A DNA stretch of 26,713 bases from a virus. The position numbers and the translations under genes are program-made. Location of the stretch: IMG/VR virus record IMGVR_UViG_3300027467_000517, positions 1-26,713 of that record; one strand, given 5' to 3'. Shown here one piece after another: positions 24,750 to 26,713 of the stretch. The notes under the pieces are model-generated. The model had not been told where the DNA came from, ran no database searches, and saw only the letters and a program-made list of their open reading frames with translations. How positions within the stretch are numbered: position 1 is the stretch's first letter; every line of letters starts with the position of its first letter.

Positions 24750-25030
24750 TGCAAGAACAGGCGGACAAACTACAGCCACATCTACAGCGTCTTGTTGACG
24801 CTGGAGTTAGCGGCATTGATATCATGCATGGCGAACTCAAACTTCGCATGTTAGAGGCGGAAGCGGAATATGCAGAAGCCAAGCGTATTGAGGAAGAGAA
24901 CGATTACTCAGACGCAATGGAATCTATGGAGCGGAAGTATGCAGAAGGAATGCTGGACGCATACACATGGATATATAAAGACACATATGACATCTCATTT
25001 GCAATAGCGGCTAAGGAGGCTGGAGAATGA
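24749..25030 (+). CDS. Coiled-coil protein
   Basis: A 93-residue, strongly helical protein: QADKLQPHLQRLVDAGVSGI, then ELKLRMLEAEAEYAEAKRIE and AMESMERKYAEGMLDAYTWI. AGGAG ribosome site. Overlaps the next gene by 4 bases (ATGA). No known family recognised. Confidence 0.7.
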   Translation: MQEQADKLQPHLQRLVDAGVSGIDIMHGELKLRMLEAEAEYAEAKRIEEENDYSDAMESMERKYAEGMLDAYTWIYKDTYDISFAIAAKEAGE

Positions 25031-25386
25031 TACAAGAAATAGATCTACCTGAAGCAACACGTAGGAATGATGTATATAATCAGTTACTAGAGATTAATAA
25101 ACTTGTATCTGATTTATCTGTCTTCCCGTCCCTGTTATGGACCTGGTGCTTTGATATTCTTAAAGACATCTTTGAGAATACTGAAGTTGGCTATGATGAA
25201 GCAATCCGTGAGGGTGTTACATTAAAAGAAATCTTTGACCAGTTCTGGGAGGATTCAGATTCTCTGGGACTCACCATGGACCATGGCGGAGAAATCCTTG
25301 AAGAAACAATCAGAGATTGGATGAGGGAGAAAGACTTCATCGTGGCCCTGGATGACGACAGTTGGTTAGATGAACCAGGAGACTAA
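25027..25386 (+). CDS. Hypothetical protein
   Basis: A 119-residue acidic protein with helices around LLEINKLVSDLSVFPSLLWT and GVTLKEIFDQFWEDS, ending in IRDWMREKDFIVALDDDSWL. Its start overlaps the previous stop as ATGA, and it overlaps the next small gene by 17 bases. No known family recognised. Confidence 0.7.
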   Translation: MIQEIDLPEATRRNDVYNQLLEINKLVSDLSVFPSLLWTWCFDILKDIFENTEVGYDEAIREGVTLKEIFDQFWEDSDSLGLTMDHGGEILEETIRDWMREKDFIVALDDDSWLDEPGD

Positions 25387-25510
25387 AGCGGCATTCGCTA
25401 TAGATCTGGCGGCGGCCTGGCTGGACAACGGCCAGCCTGAGCTGGCCAGGAATGTTTTAAATAAATTAATTACTGATGCAATCAATGATGGATTAATCAG
25501 TCAAGACTAA
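25370..25510 (+). CDS. 46-residue hypothetical protein
   Basis: MNQETKAAFAIDLAAAWLDN, then GQPELARNVLNKLITDAIND and GLISQD: two amphipathic helices. It overlaps the previous gene by 17 bases. Its 5' half is GC-rich (25404-25450) with repeated CTGGCC/GGCCAG inverted arms, unlike its neighbours. Plausible but not assigned. Confidence 0.6.
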   Translation: MNQETKAAFAIDLAAAWLDNGQPELARNVLNKLITDAINDGLISQD

Positions 25511-25545
25511 GTTTGTGAGGGCGGGCGGGACCCCTTACGATAGTA

Positions 25546-25574
25546 TTTACAAAAACCCCGAAAAGTGGTAAAAT
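25546..25574 (+). promoter_or_regulatory. Second-class promoter with operator-like repeat over -10
   Basis: TTTACA, 17-nt spacer, TAAAAT. The -10 box lies within GTGGTA-AAATA-TACCAC. AAAACCCCGAAAA precedes it as at site 4. No TGTCGG. Confidence 0.7.
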
Positions 25575-25611
25575 ATACCACAAAAACAATTGTCTAGAAA
25601 GGACAAAACAA

Positions 25612-25761
25612 ATGGCAACAAAGCGTGAATATCTCAAGGCCCAGGGCATTACAGTTGGAGCCCGTGGTCGTTTCTCATCTGCAGCAAAGCAGGCTCTATC
25701 TGAGGCAGCTCAGAAGGGCATTACTTTCACCGCTGAAAACCCTACTTCACGTAAGAAGTAG
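25612..25761 (+). CDS. Lsr2-like C-terminal DNA-binding domain peptide
   Basis: A 49-residue peptide: MATKREYLKAQGITVGARGR, then FSSAAKQALSEAAQKGITFT and AENPTSRKK. It follows the C-terminal domain of the actinobacterial nucleoid protein Lsr2 (xxR.WA...G..V..RGRIPxxVxxAY..A): the R-G-R at 18-20 is the AT-rich minor-groove contact in Lsr2. No dimerisation domain is present. It could compete with host Lsr2 for AT-rich phage DNA. AGAAAGGA ribosome site. The family match is by pattern. Confidence 0.65.
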   Translation: MATKREYLKAQGITVGARGRFSSAAKQALSEAAQKGITFTAENPTSRKK

Positions 25762-25773
25762 GATCCTCTAGAA

Positions 25774-25809
25774 GTGGGGGTTGGTTCCCCTTTCGTTGCC
25801 AACCCCCAC
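25774..25809 (+). terminator. Hairpin after the Lsr2-like gene
   Basis: GTGGGGGTTGG and CCAACCCCCAC are perfect 11-bp arms with a 14-nt loop. No T tract. Confidence 0.65.
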
Positions 25810-25825
25810 CCCATAATGGTAGAAT
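25796..25825 (+). promoter_or_regulatory. Possible promoter overlapping the hairpin
   Basis: TTGCCA, 18-nt spacer, TAGAAT, before AGAAAGAGGA and the ATG at 25850. The -35 box lies in the hairpin arm. Confidence 0.45.
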
Positions 25826-25849
25826 GGAGCACTAGTAGAAAGAGGAACA

Positions 25850-26137
25850 ATGGCACGGAAAAGAACTCCAGAAGAAAAATTGGCGGAAGCCATTAAGTTA
25901 GCAACAAATGATATTAACTTTAATCCAACACTAGTAGCAAACTATCTAGTTAATTTTGCCCCACATTATACTCAAGATAAAATAATGGAACTTATTGAGG
26001 CAATTCTCACATATCAATATATGAAATATAATGAAGACTGGGAAGTGGAGGCGGAAACTAGTTATGGCTTAATCAAAGCAAGAGATTGGTTTAGACTCCT
26101 TGCAGAGAATGACCAATTAGAACTAGAAATGTATTAA
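25850..26137 (+). CDS. Hypothetical helical protein
   Basis: A 95-residue protein: a basic start (MARKRTPEEKLAEAIKLATN), then helices (NPTLVANYLVNFAP, DKIMELIEAILTYQYMKY) and SYGLIKARDWFRLLAENDQL. AGAAAGAGGA ribosome site. Last gene of the plus-strand block, ended by a clear terminator. No known family recognised. Confidence 0.7.
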   Translation: MARKRTPEEKLAEAIKLATNDINFNPTLVANYLVNFAPHYTQDKIMELIEAILTYQYMKYNEDWEVEAETSYGLIKARDWFRLLAENDQLELEMY

Positions 26138-26159
26138 ACATATATAAGATAAATTAAAG

Positions 26160-26189
26160 ATACTCCAGGGAAACCTGGGGTATTTTTTT
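26160..26189 (+). terminator. Rho-independent terminator with GAAA tetraloop
   Basis: ATACTCCAGG-GAAA-CCTGGGGTAT (10-bp stem with one T-G pair) followed by a run of T. Confidence 0.9.
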
Positions 26190-26713
26190 ATGTGCGGATA
26201 TACGGGCCAAATTCTCTATTTACGATAAATCAAATAAAATCACTGGAATTTTGGCCAAAATCTTTTAAAATGTATATTAAATCTAATAGAAATATATAGA
26301 AATCTGGCCAAATTTTCCAGAAAATGCTTGACAAATACGGGCCAATATGCATATTTACGGGCATATATTTTATATCACTGGAATGCTTGACATGCCCAAT
26401 ATAATATGATATGGCCAACATGCCAGCAAATTTGACATTACGGGGGAGTATTTAGTATGCTGAAATACATGTATATCTAATTACATATAACACAATAGTA
26501 TATGAGATATTATCTGTAGTCATATTCTCCACAATGCTCCACTTTACTCCACTTTAAAAGGCTCTAAAAGGCCTATAGAAGAGATAAAAAGTGGGGGGTG
26601 GAGTAAGATATTAGCCTTATTCAAATGAAATTTGTGTAGGCTGACGTAGCTCTTGATCCAAGAGAAAATGCGTCTTACACACAAAATGAATCTTATGCTC
26701 TTTGGCTATAATA
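26190..26713. other. Gene-free AT-rich region with repeats and TTGACA boxes
   Basis: About 520 bases without a credible gene. TACGGGCCAA occurs twice, ATGCTTGACA twice, ATCACTGGAAT twice and GGCCAA several times. TTGACA boxes lie at 26328, 26387 and 26432, each with a weak -10 region about 17-18 bases downstream. CTCCACTTT appears in tandem near 26545 and an imperfect inverted partner (AAAGTGG...GTGGAGTAA) near 26595. TATAAT lies at the extreme end (26707-26712). It may be a promoter or control region for genes beyond the window, or an origin. Confidence 0.5.

Noticed and set aside
26230-26421. 63-residue minus-strand frame
   Set aside because: AT-rich hydrophobic sequence with no ribosome site, lying over repeats.

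Overview
The window looks like part of an AT-rich tailed-phage genome (Caudoviricetes). Marks of this are tail-fibre-like genes, a phage-type monomeric class II ribonucleotide reductase, a lysozyme-fold muralytic enzyme, a lone tRNA-Asp and dozens of overlapping small genes. The host is probably a low-GC actinobacterium, possibly a freshwater or marine lineage. That is inferred from actinophage-type families (Gp88-like, a DUF7455-like zinc protein, an Lsr2-like DNA-binding domain, TIGR03299/DUF932) and from ribosome binding sites matching the actinobacterial 16S 3' end (GAAAGGA). No database search was possible.

Layout. Bases 1-6640, minus strand: two oxygenase-fold proteins, an unknown protein, a PASTA/proline-rich/Hint-domain protein and a run of tail-fibre or baseplate genes. 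Bases 6706-10003, minus strand: a holin-like protein, nrdJ and a glycosyltransferase. Transcription diverges at about 10.05 kb. Bases 10088-12459, plus strand: an exported lysozyme-like enzyme, several mini zinc proteins and a short orphan transcription unit. Bases 12464-13536, minus strand: three small genes. Bases 13.7-25.5 kb, plus strand: about 35 mostly small genes of unknown function, with Gp88-like, DUF932-like, YubB/Api92-like and DUF7455-like members, one tRNA and a structured non-coding RNA candidate. Bases 25.5-26.1 kb: an Lsr2-like peptide and one more gene. Bases 26.19-26.71 kb: a gene-free AT-rich region with repeats and TTGACA boxes.

The main unusual finding is the regulatory architecture of the 13.6-24.7 kb region. 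At least 16 promoters share TGTCRG or TGTCGC exactly 10 nt before the -10 box, and most are followed by an ACGAAAGG start-associated sequence. Eight perfect TGTGA-N6-TCACA palindromes (CRP/GlxR-type) and one near-match lie upstream, many at helically phased distances from the -10 box. Between these lie repeated GGCGTGTCG elements, CCCGCA/TGCGGG palindromes and, twice, inverted DnaA-box-like pairs. This suggests a dispersed phage regulon of many small genes read by a host CRP-family protein plus a second, unidentified factor that reads TGTCGG. This is inference from sequence and spacing only.
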